Shown here: positions 40,369-49,350 of the stretch, piece by piece
How positions within the stretch are numbered: the first letter of the stretch is position 1
Layout: the number at the start of each line of letters is the position of its first letter
Assembly: GCA_035518635.1 (NCBI GenBank)
Contig: DATIXI010000037.1
Span: 1-64,000, forward strand
DNA from: AC-32 sp035518635
GTDB taxonomy: Bacteria > Actinomycetota > Thermoleophilia > Gaiellales > Gaiellaceae
Length of the DNA stretch: 64,000 nucleotides
Reading direction: 5' to 3'
The notes under the pieces: generated by a model
Database searches by the model: none
Seen by the model: only the letters and a program-made list of their open reading frames with translations
Told to the model about the DNA's origin: nothing
Made by a program: the position numbers and the translations under genes

Positions 40369-42606
40369 ATGAAGGGGAGAGGGGCCGTCCTCGCCGCCCT
40401 CATCGTCGCAGGCATGGCGGTGTTCGCGGTGCTCGGACTCGGAAACGTCCAGAAGGCAGCCGGTCACAACCAGCCGCCGAACTGCAAGCTGGGCAACGGC
40501 GTCAAGCACGTCGTGTACACGATCTTCGACAACGTCCACTTCCTGCGGGACAACCCGAACGTCCCCTCGGATCTGGAGCAGATGCCGCACCTGCTCAACT
40601 TCATCCGGGACAACGGGACGCTCATGACGAACGATCACACGGTCCTGATCTCGCACACGGGGAACGGGATCCTGACCGATCTGACCGGGATGTACTCCGA
40701 CCGGCACGGACAGGCGGTCTCGAACTCCTACCGCTACTTCAAGGCGGACGGGTCGACGGCTTCGTCCTCGTCGTTCAAGTACTGGACCGACCTGACGGAC
40801 GACGTCAACACGCCCCCGACCGACCCGAACTACAACATGGTCAACGGGGACAGCGGCAGCCCAAAGAACGCCCAAGCACCCTGGGTTCCGTACACGAAGG
40901 CAGGCTGCGACTGGGGCGCGACGGCGCTTGCCAACGTCGTTCTCGAGAACACGGGCACAGGTCCGGCAGGCGACATGACGAAGGTCTTCGGCCAGGGCTC
41001 GCCCGAGTGGAACGAGGCTCTCGCCTCGAACGCCGCTCCCGCCGGAACGGCGGCGCGGAACCTCGCGCAGACCGACTTCGTCGGCCTAGCGGTCCATTGC
41101 GCCAAGGGCACGAAGAGCATCTGCAACGACAACCCGAACGCGAAGCCCGACTCGTTACCCGACGAACCGGGCGGGTACAGCGGGTTCCAGGGCCTGTTCG
41201 GGGCGAAGTACGTCAACCCGGCGATCTGCACGGTCTCGACGTCGAACTGCACCACCGCGACCGTCAACGGGCAGGTCGGCCTGAAGAAGCTCGACGGCTC
41301 GCTGATCGCGGATCAGTTCGGCCAGCCGGGCTTCCCGGGCTTCGACGGGCTCTTCGCCTCGACGACGCTCTCGTACGTCGCGCAGATGCAGGAGGCCGGC
41401 GTCCCCGTGACGTTCGGCTACATCTCGGACGCGCACGACCAGCACGGCGTCGCGGGTGAGATCCACGCGACCCGCGGGCCGGGCGAGGCCGACTACGTCC
41501 AGCAGCTGCACAACTACGACACGGCGTTCGGCCAGTTCTTCGACCGCCTCAAGGCGGACGGGATCACCAAGAAGAACACGCTGTTCGTCTTCACCGTCGA
41601 GGAGGGCGACCACTTCGTCGGCTCGCTCCCGTCACCCACCGGCTGCGACGGCGTCAACACGCCGTGCACGTACAGCCTCGCGGGTGAGGTGAACGGGAAC
41701 CTGACCGGCCTGCTGGCCACTCAGCAGGGGATCACGACGCCGTTCACGGTCCACTCCGACATGGCGCCGACGATCTACCTCACCGGCAACCCCGGCCGCA
41801 CCGACCCGGTCACGCGGTCGTTCGGCCGTGGAGTCGGCGCCCTGACGGCGACGAACCCGTACACCGGCTCGAACGAGAACATGACCGCGGCACTGGCCGA
41901 CCCGGTGGAGATGAAGACGCTCCACATGGTCACGGTCGACCAGCAGCGGACGCCGACGCTGACGATGTTCGCGGCGCCGGACTACTTCCTGTTCACCGGT
42001 GCGCCGAACTGCAACACGCCGTGCATCACGGTGCCGACAACACCGCCCACGTCCACCTTCGCGTGGAACCACGGCGGAATCCAGCCTGAGATCGCGACGA
42101 CCTGGCTGGGCATGGTCGGACCGGGTGTCAGGCACGAGAACAGCGACGACACGACGTGGGCCGACCACACCGACACGCGACCGACGATGCTCGCGCTGCT
42201 CGGGCTGGACGACCCGTACGTGCACGATGGCCGCGTCCTCACCGGCCAGCTCGACGAGAACGTGCTGTCGCACGCTCTCGAGAAGCACCCGGGGACGATC
42301 AAGAAGCTCGGCCTGACCTACAAGCAGCTCAATGCACCGTTCGGCGCGTTCGGCATGAACACGCTCGAGGCGTCGACGAAGGCGATCAAGAGTGGAACGT
42401 CGAGCGACGACAGCCGCTACACGACGATCGAGGATCAGATCCAGTCGCTGACCGCTTCGCGGGACGCGCTGGCCTCGCAGATCCGCGACGCGCTCGACAA
42501 CGCAGCGTTCCACAACGACTCGATCAACAAGGACCAGGCGAACCAATGGATCGCCCAGGCCCAGGCGCTGATCGTCCAGTCGGCGGCGCTAGCCGCGATG
42601 ACCTAG
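40369..42606 (+). CDS. Secreted alkaline-phosphatase-superfamily phosphoesterase
   Basis: A 745-residue exported protein. ATG 40369 follows GAGGAGG; an upstream ATG (40354) is possible. The signal segment is GRGAVLAALIVAGMAVFAVL. The core looks like the alkaline phosphatase/sulfatase fold: HVVYTIFDNVHFLRDNP, SHTGNGILTDLTGMYSDRHG (candidate nucleophile Thr and metal residues), YISDAHDQHG, FAWNHGGIQPEIATTW and DTRPTMLALLGLDDPYVHDG. Several cysteine pairs (CDGVNTPC, CNTPC) suggest disulfides outside the cell. The C-terminal 100 residues are helical. Substrate unknown; phosphate scavenging is one guess. Confidence 0.8.
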   Translation: MKGRGAVLAALIVAGMAVFAVLGLGNVQKAAGHNQPPNCKLGNGVKHVVYTIFDNVHFLRDNPNVPSDLEQMPHLLNFIRDNGTLMTNDHTVLISHTGNGILTDLTGMYSDRHGQAVSNSYRYFKADGSTASSSSFKYWTDLTDDVNTPPTDPNYNMVNGDSGSPKNAQAPWVPYTKAGCDWGATALANVVLENTGTGPAGDMTKVFGQGSPEWNEALASNAAPAGTAARNLAQTDFVGLAVHCAKGTKSICNDNPNAKPDSLPDEPGGYSGFQGLFGAKYVNPAICTVSTSNCTTATVNGQVGLKKLDGSLIADQFGQPGFPGFDGLFASTTLSYVAQMQEAGVPVTFGYISDAHDQHGVAGEIHATRGPGEADYVQQLHNYDTAFGQFFDRLKADGITKKNTLFVFTVEEGDHFVGSLPSPTGCDGVNTPCTYSLAGEVNGNLTGLLATQQGITTPFTVHSDMAPTIYLTGNPGRTDPVTRSFGRGVGALTATNPYTGSNENMTAALADPVEMKTLHMVTVDQQRTPTLTMFAAPDYFLFTGAPNCNTPCITVPTTPPTSTFAWNHGGIQPEIATTWLGMVGPGVRHENSDDTTWADHTDTRPTMLALLGLDDPYVHDGRVLTGQLDENVLSHALEKHPGTIKKLGLTYKQLNAPFGAFGMNTLEASTKAIKSGTSSDDSRYTTIEDQIQSLTASRDALASQIRDALDNAAFHNDSINKDQANQWIAQAQALIVQSAALAAMT

Positions 42607-42640
42607 CCTTCGAGACCGGGCCCGACCCGGTGGCAAACGT

Positions 42641-42672
42641 GTGTGCGCCCCCTTCGCGGAGGGGGCGCACAC
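42641..42672. terminator. Bidirectional terminator hairpin
   Basis: GTGTGCGCCCCCT, loop TCGCGG, AGGGGGCGCACAC: a perfect 13-bp stem between convergent genes (phosphoesterase and rluB). Thymine tracts are weak on both sides. Confidence 0.75.
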
Positions 42673-42682
42673 GTCTCTAGGG

Positions 42683-43375
42683 CTATCCGGCCGTCAGGCG
42701 CTCGAGCTCCGCCGGCTCGAGCTCGCGCCAGGCGCCCGGGTCGAGACCTTCGAGCGTGAGGCCCGCGTAGCGGCTGCGGTGGAGGCGTGTCACCGGATGC
42801 CCCACGGCCGCGAGCATCCGCTTGACCTGGTGCTTGCGCCCCTCGTGCAGCGTCAGCTCGACGGTCGACGGCCCGAGCAGCAGGGCGCCGGCCGGCGCGG
42901 TGACGCCGTCCTCGAGCTCGACACCGGCGCGCAGCCGCTCGAGCGACGCCTCTGACGGCTCGCCCTCGACCTCCGCCTCGTAGACCTTCTCGACCCCGTA
43001 GCGCGGGTGGGCGAGCCGGTGTGCGAGCGGCCCGTCGTTGGTGAGGAGCAGCGCGCCCGTCGTGTCCGCGTCCAGCCGGCCGACGGGGACGACCCGCGCC
43101 TGGTGCGGGACGAGCTCGACGACCGTCGGGCGGCCCTGGGGGTCCCGCGCGGTCGTGACCACTCCCGCTGGCTTGTTGAGCAAGATGTACGCGAGCGGCT
43201 GCGGCCGCACGCGCTCTCCGTCCACCTCCACGCGGTCGCGGGAGCCGACGAACGTGTTGAGCCGGCCGGGCTCCCCGTTGACCGTCACGCGCCCGGCCTT
43301 GATCAGCTCGTCTGCCCTGCGCCGGGACGCGACGCCCGCTCGGGCGAGGTAGGCATTGAGCCGCACAGGCGCCAT
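42683..43375 (-). CDS. rluB: 23S rRNA pseudouridine synthase (RluB/RsuA family)
   Basis: A 230-residue pseudouridine synthase. The N-terminal S4 RNA-binding domain is RLNAYLARAGVASRRRADEL. The catalytic motif VGRLDADTTGALLLTNDGPL carries the essential Asp, and the C-terminal part has LTLHEGRKHQVKRMLAAVG. It could be RluB or RsuA; the neighbourhood with scpA/scpB favours RluB. ATG 43375 is preferred over farther upstream starts that overlap the GYD gene. Confidence 0.93.
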   Translation of the reverse strand: MAPVRLNAYLARAGVASRRRADELIKAGRVTVNGEPGRLNTFVGSRDRVEVDGERVRPQPLAYILLNKPAGVVTTARDPQGRPTVVELVPHQARVVPVGRLDADTTGALLLTNDGPLAHRLAHPRYGVEKVYEAEVEGEPSEASLERLRAGVELEDGVTAPAGALLLGPSTVELTLHEGRKHQVKRMLAAVGHPVTRLHRSRYAGLTLEGLDPGAWRELEPAELERLTAG

Positions 43376-43387
43376 TATTCGGAGGTC

Positions 43388-43678
43388 GTGCCGCAGTACG
43401 TCACGTTGATGCGCTGGACGTCGCAGGGCGTCGCGGGGCTCCCGGCCTGGCGCGAGCGGGTCGAGGAGGGCGAGCGCGTGATCGAGGACGCCGGCGGGAA
43501 GCTGGTCGGCGTCTACGTGACGCTCGGTCGCTACGACGTGGTCGAGATCTTCGAGGCGCCGGACGACGACACGGCCGCCGAGATCCTGATGAAGCTCCAG
43601 CGCCACGGCGCCGAGCACACGGAGACGCTCCGGGCGTTCACGCGAGACGAGGCGGAGGAGATCATCCGCCGACTGTGA
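43388..43678 (+). CDS. GYD domain protein
   Basis: A 96-residue protein of the GYD family (function unknown, ferredoxin-like fold). Motifs: YVTLMRWTSQGVAGLP, GKLVGVYVTLGRYDVVEIFE with the conserved Gly-Arg-Tyr-Asp, and EILMKLQRHG. GTG 43388 has GGAGG two bases upstream. It stands on the opposite strand between rluB and scpB, which are usually adjacent on one strand. Confidence 0.85.
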   Translation: MPQYVTLMRWTSQGVAGLPAWRERVEEGERVIEDAGGKLVGVYVTLGRYDVVEIFEAPDDDTAAEILMKLQRHGAEHTETLRAFTRDEAEEIIRRL

Positions 43679-43685
43679 GGCGCCG

Positions 43686-44297
43686 TCACGCGCCGCGGCG
43701 CTCGGCGACCGTCTCGAGGCGCGCGCGGATCTCGCCCGCGTCGTCGCCGAGGTCGTCGAGGCGCGGGAGCTGCGAGAGCGACTCGAGGCCGAAGACCCGC
43801 TCGAACAGCGGCGTCGTCCGGTAGCGCACGGCTCCACCGAGCTGCTCCGAGTCGCGCCCGGCCTCTGCGATCAGCCCGCGCTCGAGGAGCCCAGCCACAA
43901 CCGAGTCTGCCGCGACGCCGCGGATTCGCGCGATCTCCGGCCGGCTCACAGGCCCGAGGTACGCGACGATCGCGAGCGTCTCCAGCGCGGCGCCCGAGAG
44001 GCCGCGCTCGACGGGCCTCTCTACCAGCCGCCCACAAGCCTCCGCGGCCTCGCGCGACGCGCGGAAAGCCCACCCGCCGGCGACGCGCTCGAGCACGATC
44101 CCGCTCCGCCCCTCGGCGTAGCGCTCCGTCAGCAGCGACAGCGCGGTCTCGATCCGCTCCGGATCGTCGACCGCCGCCTCGGCCAGCTCGTCGACCGACA
44201 GCGGCTGGGAGGCCACCACGAGCAGCGCCTCGAGCGTCCGTGCTAGGCGGTCGACCGGGCTCGCGGTGATCAGGCGGAGCGGGCGATCTCGTTCCAT
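43686..44297 (-). CDS. scpB: Segregation and condensation protein B
   Basis: Partner of ScpA and SMC in chromosome condensation. The 203-residue protein has two winged-helix domains: TLEALLVVASQPLSVDELAE and LSGAALETLAIVAYLGPVSRPEIARIRG, with a C-terminal RYRTTPLFERVFGL. It starts inside the end of scpA (28-base overlap). Confidence 0.94.
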   Translation of the reverse strand: MERDRPLRLITASPVDRLARTLEALLVVASQPLSVDELAEAAVDDPERIETALSLLTERYAEGRSGIVLERVAGGWAFRASREAAEACGRLVERPVERGLSGAALETLAIVAYLGPVSRPEIARIRGVAADSVVAGLLERGLIAEAGRDSEQLGGAVRYRTTPLFERVFGLESLSQLPRLDDLGDDAGEIRARLETVAERRGA

Positions 44298-45028
44298 TCC
44301 GTCCCCCTTTCGCCGTCGAGCCTCCGAACCCTGATCGGCGCAAACGACGCCGCCTGCTCCAGCGAGATCTCACCCGAGCGCCGCAGCTCCAGCAGCGCCA
44401 GGAACGCGACCGCCTGCTCGATCCGCGTCAGCCCCTGAACCTCCGCGTCGAGGTCGAACGCCCGCCGCTTCGAGAGGACCGCACGGAACCGCTCGAGGAA
44501 CTGCGACACCGGCGGGAAGCGCAGCTCCAGATGGGCGAGCGACACCGCCGGCGGCTCGGCGGCGAGCGCACGGAGCGCGATCACGAGGCCCTCGGGATCC
44601 TGCGGAGCGAGACGGCGCTCGACCCGCGGCGCGAGCGGCGCGGGGCCGAGGCGGAAGTAGCGGTCGCTCTCCTGCTCGAGCCGGTCCGAGAGCCATGCAG
44701 CCGCCTCTTTCGCGCGCCGGTACTCGGCGAGTCGCCGCGCGAGCTCCTCGGCCGCCTCCTCGGGCTCCAGCTCCGACAGCTCCGCCTCCTCGTCCGGGAA
44801 GAGGCTGCGCGCCTTCAGCTCGAGCAGCGCCGCGACCAGGACGAGGAACTCGCCGCACGCCTCGAGGTCGAGCTCGTCGCGCTCGGCGAGCCGCTCGCAG
44901 AACGCGATCACGATCCCCGCGATGTCGACCTCCGCGAGGTCGATCTCCTCCTTCAGGACGAGCGTCAGGAGCAGGTCGAACGGGCCCTCGAACGCGTCGA
45001 GGTCGAGCTCGAGCTCGCGCACGAACAT
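44270..45028 (-). CDS. scpA: Segregation and condensation protein A
   Basis: Kleisin subunit of the SMC complex, 252 residues. The N-terminal SMC-head-binding part is LDAFEGPFDLLLTLVLKEEI. A helical linker follows, then a C-terminal winged helix with FLALLELRRSGEISLEQAASF. ATG 45028 is preferred over upstream starts that overlap lgt. It lies ten bases after the lgt stop, so lgt-scpA-scpB is probably one operon. The smc gene is not in the window. Confidence 0.94.
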   Translation of the reverse strand: MFVRELELDLDAFEGPFDLLLTLVLKEEIDLAEVDIAGIVIAFCERLAERDELDLEACGEFLVLVAALLELKARSLFPDEEAELSELEPEEAAEELARRLAEYRRAKEAAAWLSDRLEQESDRYFRLGPAPLAPRVERRLAPQDPEGLVIALRALAAEPPAVSLAHLELRFPPVSQFLERFRAVLSKRRAFDLDAEVQGLTRIEQAVAFLALLELRRSGEISLEQAASFAPIRVRRLDGERGTEWNEIARSA

Positions 45029-45038
45029 GCGGCGCAAC

Positions 45039-45917
45039 CTAGCGGGACGGCCGGACGCGGCCCTTCGGGATCGCCATGGCCGGGCCTTCGGGCACGCGGC
45101 GCTCCGGCCGGCGCGGCTCCGACTCGCCGCCGCGGAGGAACTGCCACCAGACGAAGAACGCGGTCGAGCACACGAACACGACAAGCGAGACCCACGCGTT
45201 CAGCCGCAGCCCGGCGAAGTGGTGCGCGGGGTCGATTCGCAGGAGCTCCTCGAAGAAGCGCCCGAACGTGTAGATCGAGACGTAGAGGGAGAACAGCGCG
45301 GGGGGCTTGAAGCGAAAGCGCCGGTCGAGCAGCAGCAGCGCGACCACCCCGGCGCAGTCGTAGATGAGCTCGTAGAGGAAGGTCGGCTGAAAGGTCGAGA
45401 ACTGCGTGTAGTTCTCGACGCGGTGGTCGAGGTCGATCTTGAGCCCCCACGGGAGGCCGGTCGGCTTGCCGTACAGCTCCTGGTTGAACCAGTTCCCGAG
45501 CCGCCCGATGCCCTGGGCGAGCAGGAGGCCCGGCGCGACAGCGTCCATGAAGTCGCGCACACGCTCGCCCGAACGGTGGACGACGAAGGCCCCTGCGAGG
45601 CAGCCGAGCAGGATCCCGCCCCAGACGCCGAGCCCTCCCTCCCACACCGCGAAGATCCCCTTCCACTTCGGGCTCGTGACCTCGTTCCAGCTCGTGATGT
45701 CGTGGTACGCGCGGGCACCGATGATCCCGAACGCGACGCCCCAGACGGCCACGCGCAGCACGAGGTCCCAGTCGCCGCCGCGCCGCACCCACCGCACGCC
45801 GGTCAGCCACACGCACGCCGCGATCGCGACCAGGAGGATCAGGCCGTACATGTGGATCGTCAGCGGCCCGAGCGAGATCGTGCTCTCGTGGGGCGACGGA
45901 ATGAACGCGAGGCTCAC
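45039..45917 (-). CDS. lgt: Prolipoprotein diacylglyceryl transferase
   Basis: Adds diacylglycerol to lipobox cysteines. The 292-residue membrane protein has about seven helices, the opening MYGLILLVAIAACVWL, ARAYHDITSWNE, WEGGLGVWGGILLGCLAG and the signature GRLGNWFNQELYGKPTG. The C-terminus is a basic/proline tail (RRPERRVPEGP). It could process the lipoprotein encoded at 31247-32698. GTG 45917 is the start. Confidence 0.95.
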   Translation of the reverse strand: MSLAFIPSPHESTISLGPLTIHMYGLILLVAIAACVWLTGVRWVRRGGDWDLVLRVAVWGVAFGIIGARAYHDITSWNEVTSPKWKGIFAVWEGGLGVWGGILLGCLAGAFVVHRSGERVRDFMDAVAPGLLLAQGIGRLGNWFNQELYGKPTGLPWGLKIDLDHRVENYTQFSTFQPTFLYELIYDCAGVVALLLLDRRFRFKPPALFSLYVSIYTFGRFFEELLRIDPAHHFAGLRLNAWVSLVVFVCSTAFFVWWQFLRGGESEPRRPERRVPEGPAMAIPKGRVRPSR

Positions 45918-45968
45918 GGGCTGGACATTCTGCCCACGGGCCCCAACGCCTGCCTGCCCGAGCCGAAG

Positions 45969-46157
45969 CTACGGGTGGGCCACGTGCCTCTGGGCGAACC
46001 GCCTGGCGGCTGCGCCACCGAGAAGCCAACCGAGGACCGCGAGCGCGAAGGGCACGACGATCGGCCACTCCTGGTTGTTCGCGAAGATCACCTCGGTGAA
46101 GAGCACGCCGACCGCAAACCCGAGAATCGCCCCGACGATCTTGGCGAGCAGCGCCAT
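45969..46157 (-). CDS. Small two-helix membrane protein
   Basis: A 62-residue protein of unknown function with two membrane segments (AKIVGAILGFAVGVLFTEVI and IVVPFALAVLGWLLGG) and a short basic end with ARRFAQRHVAHP. ATG 46157. It lies between lgt and the next small gene on the same strand. Codon use fits the genome, but with no recognisable family the call rests on composition and topology. Confidence 0.55.
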   Translation of the reverse strand: MALLAKIVGAILGFAVGVLFTEVIFANNQEWPIVVPFALAVLGWLLGGAAARRFAQRHVAHP

Positions 46158-46212
46158 GCGTAAGAGCTAAGCACCCGGCGCGGGTGCTCGCAACCGTCTC
46201 TTAGCCCAGGCG

Positions 46213-46416
46213 CTAGATCAGGATCTCGATCGCGAGCTCGTACGGGCAACCGATCGAGATGAGTTCAACCGCCCGGTGGAGGTCGATGTCGTGCCTGGCG
46301 GCGAGCGCGACCGCGTCGGTCGGGTCGTAACCCGCGCGGATCAGCTCCTCCGCACGCCAGTGCTCGACCCGCTCCATCTCGGAGTCGTTGACGACTCGAA
46401 GCTCCGCAGTAGTCAT
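46213..46416 (-). CDS. Small conserved-looking acidic protein
   Basis: A 67-residue soluble helical protein. It contains two similar units: RAEELIRAGYDPTDAVALA and DLHRAVELISIGCPYELAIEIL, which look like a duplicated helix pair. No family name is recognised. ATG 46416. It lies between the small membrane protein and the anti-sigma gene. Confidence 0.6.
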   Translation of the reverse strand: MTTAELRVVNDSEMERVEHWRAEELIRAGYDPTDAVALAARHDIDLHRAVELISIGCPYELAIEILI

Positions 46417-46471
46417 CGTACGGTGTTATTCGGGCGAACCGCGCGCTCGGTTCTCCCCCTGCTGGGGGATA

Positions 46472-47182
46472 TCAGATGCGGCGGCCGATCGAGAGCGCCT
46501 GCGCACGCGTCAATTTCCCCTCCAGGCGGAGCGTGACGCCCTCCCGTACCCACACGAGGACATTTCCGTGGATGAGGACCGTCCGCTGGCGGAAGGAGAG
46601 ATCGCGGCTGAGATAGGTCAGCGTGTGCGGGCCGCCCTCGAGCCAGAGGCCGGGGCGGCCATCCACCTGCACGGGCTCGATCGTCGTCTTGTCGACCGCG
46701 AGCTTCTTCAGGGCCTCCACCTGCGGCGAGCGGAATTGTGAGAGCAGGATGGGACGGCCGTAGGCGCGGACGATCACCGTCGCGAGCGAGCCGTCGAGGA
46801 CGTACACGGTCGGGTTCCCCTCGAGCGGAGGGAGCGCCAGCCGGAAGCCCAGGAGCTGCTCCGCCTGCATGCGCGTCATCGGCCGGCCGAGGCCGACCGC
46901 CTTGGTGCGCTCGACGCCCGGCGGGAGGGACTCGACCCGCTCGACGCTCACGCCGCCGAGATGGAACCACCGCAGGACCGCCGTCCGGGCCTGCGGCACG
47001 GCGAACGCGACGCCGACCGCGACGACGAGCACGGCCAGCGCGAGGGCCGCCGCGCGCCGCCACGGGAAGGGCCGGCCCGGCCGCTCCTCGAGGCGCGCCC
47101 GCACCGCCGGAGCGAGGTCGGGCGCCACCGGAACGTCGAGCTCGTGCCCGAGCGCGAGCAGGCGAAGCTCGAGCTCGCTCAC
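46472..47182 (-). CDS. Putative membrane anti-sigma factor
   Basis: A 236-residue one-helix membrane protein. The N-terminal 40 residues (LELRLLALGHELDVPVAPDL) are cytoplasmic, a helix spans about 44-62 (AAALALAVLVVAVGVAFA), and the outer domain is beta-rich with an RPMTRMQAEQLLGF segment and FRQRTVLIHGNVLVWVREG. GTG 47182 overlaps the sigma-factor stop (GTGA), the usual arrangement for an anti-sigma partner. No zinc motif. Confidence 0.7.
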   Translation of the reverse strand: MSELELRLLALGHELDVPVAPDLAPAVRARLEERPGRPFPWRRAAALALAVLVVAVGVAFAVPQARTAVLRWFHLGGVSVERVESLPPGVERTKAVGLGRPMTRMQAEQLLGFRLALPPLEGNPTVYVLDGSLATVIVRAYGRPILLSQFRSPQVEALKKLAVDKTTIEPVQVDGRPGLWLEGGPHTLTYLSRDLSFRQRTVLIHGNVLVWVREGVTLRLEGKLTRAQALSIGRRI

Positions 47183-47739
47183 GGCCCTTCCTCCCCGATC
47201 TCCGTGCGAAGCCGCTCGAGCCCGCGGGCGAGGCGTGACTTCACCGTTCCGCGGCGGATCCTGAGCACGTTCGCCGTCTCCTCCTCCGAGAGCTCGAGGA
47301 AATAGCGGCAGACGACGGTGCCGCGCTGGTCTTCGGGCAGCCTTTCGACCGCGGCGAGCAGCAGCTCGCGCTGCTCTCCTGCGAGCAGGGCCGCCTCGGG
47401 GGACGGGACCGCGTCCCCCGGGCGGTCTTCGACGGCCACGCGCAGCGCGAGCCGCTCGCGCCGGAGGGCCGAGCGCCGGCGGTTGCGCGCCTCGTTGGCG
47501 ACGATCCGCAGCAGCCACGGCCTGAGCGGCGCTCCCCGCCGGAACCTCCCGAGCGCGCGATACGCCTTGACGAAGCCGTCCTGCGCAGCCTCCTCTGCGT
47601 CCGCGGCGCTCCCGCTCAGCAGGTAGGCGGTTCGAAACGCGATCCCCTGGTGCATGCGCACGATCGCCTCCCACGCGCCGCGGTCTCCGCGGCGCGCTCG
47701 CCCGACGAGCTCCGGTTCGTCCAGTGGCCGGTCCACCAC
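47179..47739 (-). CDS. ECF-family RNA polymerase sigma factor
   Basis: A 186-residue sigma factor. Region 2: VRMHQGIAFRTAYLLSGSAA, DAEEAAQDGFVKAYRALGRF and PLRPWLLRIVANEARNRRRS. Region 4: LLAAVERLPEDQRGTVVCRY and ELSEEETANVLRIRRGTVKS with the recognition helix. Paired with the downstream one-helix membrane protein. GTG 47739 is used; another GTG lies one codon upstream. Confidence 0.92.
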   Translation of the reverse strand: MVDRPLDEPELVGRARRGDRGAWEAIVRMHQGIAFRTAYLLSGSAADAEEAAQDGFVKAYRALGRFRRGAPLRPWLLRIVANEARNRRRSALRRERLALRVAVEDRPGDAVPSPEAALLAGEQRELLLAAVERLPEDQRGTVVCRYFLELSEEETANVLRIRRGTVKSRLARGLERLRTEIGEEGP

Positions 47740-47826
47740 CGGCTCTTGTACACCCGTCGCGCCGTCGAGGTTCCCTGCCGCCGCCGCCTCGCGGCGAGCA
47801 GGCCGCGCTCGGTTGTCAGCAGCCGG

Positions 47827-48183
47827 CTAGAGCCCGAAGCGCTCCGCTGCCGCGTCGAACTCGTCGAACTGGACGATCGTGCACCCATCGTCTGTCCACG
47901 CGTCGTGCCCGGCCGGAATGACGAAGACGTCTCCGGCCTTGAGGTCGAGCTCCGCGCCGTCGTCCATCACCGTGTGGATGCTGCCGTCGATCACGTACCC
48001 GACGTGGTTGTCGTGGCAGCGGTCGACGCCCATGTCCTTCGAGAACTTCCAGCCCGACGGGTAGCTCGCCCGCTTCACCTTGATGTCGCCGAGGTGGACG
48101 ACATCGATCTTCACGCCGCCCTTCTCCGCCTGCTCGTCCGGCTGGTCGAGCGACCGGCTCATCGCCTTGCTCATGGTTGCCAT
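47827..48183 (-). CDS. Cupin-domain protein
   Basis: A 118-residue single cupin. Core motifs: SYPSGWKFSKDMGVDRCHDN, VGYVIDGSIHTVMDDGAE and LKAGDVFVIPAGHDAWT. The metal-ligand histidines of cupin motif 1 are partly present (CHDNH). The substrate is unknown. ATG 48183. It lies just downstream of the VOC gene on the same strand and may share its transcript. Confidence 0.85.
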   Translation of the reverse strand: MATMSKAMSRSLDQPDEQAEKGGVKIDVVHLGDIKVKRASYPSGWKFSKDMGVDRCHDNHVGYVIDGSIHTVMDDGAELDLKAGDVFVIPAGHDAWTDDGCTIVQFDEFDAAAERFGL

Positions 48184-48225
48184 GTGCTCTCCTCTGTTCT
48201 TGCGGTACGCCTGCCCGCGGAGACC

Positions 48226-48636
48226 CTATCGCCTCGGCGGCTCGCCCGTCTCGGGCCAGACCTCGCCCTCGACGAGCTCGACCGAGTTGCCTGCGGGATC
48301 GCGTAGGTAGAGCGAGCGCCCGCCGGGCGGCCACGTGTGCTCGTCCTCGACCTCGACCCCTCGCTGCAGGAGCCGCTCGGCCAGCGCACCGAGCGAGTCC
48401 GGCTCGACCGAGAACGCGATGTGGCCGGGGCCGCGGGCGCCGTGGGATGGAACGATCCGTCCAGGCACCTCGGAGCCGGCCGGGTCGAACAGGAGGAGCA
48501 CACCGCCGTCGTCGAGACGGAAGACGGCGCTCAGCTCGTTCGGCTCGCGGAGCGGGCGGAGGCCGAGCACCTCCTCGTAGAACGCGGCCGTCGCGGCGAC
48601 GTCGCTCGCGTAGATCACCGTTTCGTAGACGCGCAC
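48226..48636 (-). CDS. VOC-family (glyoxalase-fold) protein
   Basis: A 136-residue vicinal-oxygen-chelate fold protein. Opening VYETVIYASDVAATAAFYEE and LGLRPLREPNEL form the first module; GPGHIAFSVEPDSLGALAER and RSLYLRDPAGNSVELVEGE the second, with His and Glu as likely metal ligands. Reaction unknown. Confidence 0.87.
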   Translation of the reverse strand: MRVYETVIYASDVAATAAFYEEVLGLRPLREPNELSAVFRLDDGGVLLLFDPAGSEVPGRIVPSHGARGPGHIAFSVEPDSLGALAERLLQRGVEVEDEHTWPPGGRSLYLRDPAGNSVELVEGEVWPETGEPPRR

Positions 48637-48707
48637 CCTGCGAGTCTGACGGAACCTCGACCGGCTCCCCGGTGTAGGTACGGCGACCTTTCGAAAGGAG
48701 CTCTCCG

Positions 48708-49289
48708 ATGAAGCGCCTGCTGCTCGTGCTCGCCTTCGCCGCCGCGTTCGCCCCGGCCGCGCTCGCCAAAGGCCCTTCCCAGGCCGCGATCTCCGGGCCC
48801 GGGCTCGCCGGCACGCTCTCGTTCGAAGGGAACGGCGAGCATGAGGGAACGGCGCTGTACGACCTCACCCAGGACGCCGGGTTCTTCCCCGCCGTCTTCG
48901 GCCAGTCGCCCGACCCGATGCTCCACGGGCGGCCGTCGGGAACCCTCGGCCCGAGGTACACGATCCACTACGTCGTCCCCGACGGCGAGGGCACGAAGTG
49001 GCGGGTCGTCCAGGATCTCTACCCGTACGCCCAAGGCGGTCCGGTCACGCACATGACGGCCGGCCAGGGGATCTTCGGCGAGCAGACCCGGGGCGGGTGG
49101 TACCGGAGCGACCCCGGGCTCGAGGCGCTTCTCGTTCGCCACGGCCTCCCGCGCGTCGCGCCGAGCTCGGGCGCAGGATCCTCCGCGGCCAGCACCGCAA
49201 CCGCCCTGGCGATCGGGGCACCCGTCGCGATCCTGATCGCCGGGGCCGCCGCGTTCGTCATGAGGCGGCGCCTGACCCTCGCGCGGTAA
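48708..49289 (+). CDS. Secreted protein with C-terminal membrane anchor
   Basis: A 193-residue protein with AAAGGAG nine bases before ATG 48708. The N-terminal signal is MKRLLLVLAFAAAFAPAALA. The outer domain has FGQSPDPMLHGRPSGTLGPR and LYPYAQGGPVTHMTAGQG, rich in Gly and Pro. A C-terminal helix (ALAIGAPVAILIAGAAAFVM) followed by RRRLTLAR would hold it in the membrane. No known family. Confidence 0.7.
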   Translation: MKRLLLVLAFAAAFAPAALAKGPSQAAISGPGLAGTLSFEGNGEHEGTALYDLTQDAGFFPAVFGQSPDPMLHGRPSGTLGPRYTIHYVVPDGEGTKWRVVQDLYPYAQGGPVTHMTAGQGIFGEQTRGGWYRSDPGLEALLVRHGLPRVAPSSGAGSSAASTATALAIGAPVAILIAGAAAFVMRRRLTLAR

Positions 49290-49350
49290 GGTCGCGCCGG
49301 AAGCCGGCTCGGGCTGCTCCGACCTGACTGCCGCCGACGAGCGGCCAAAC

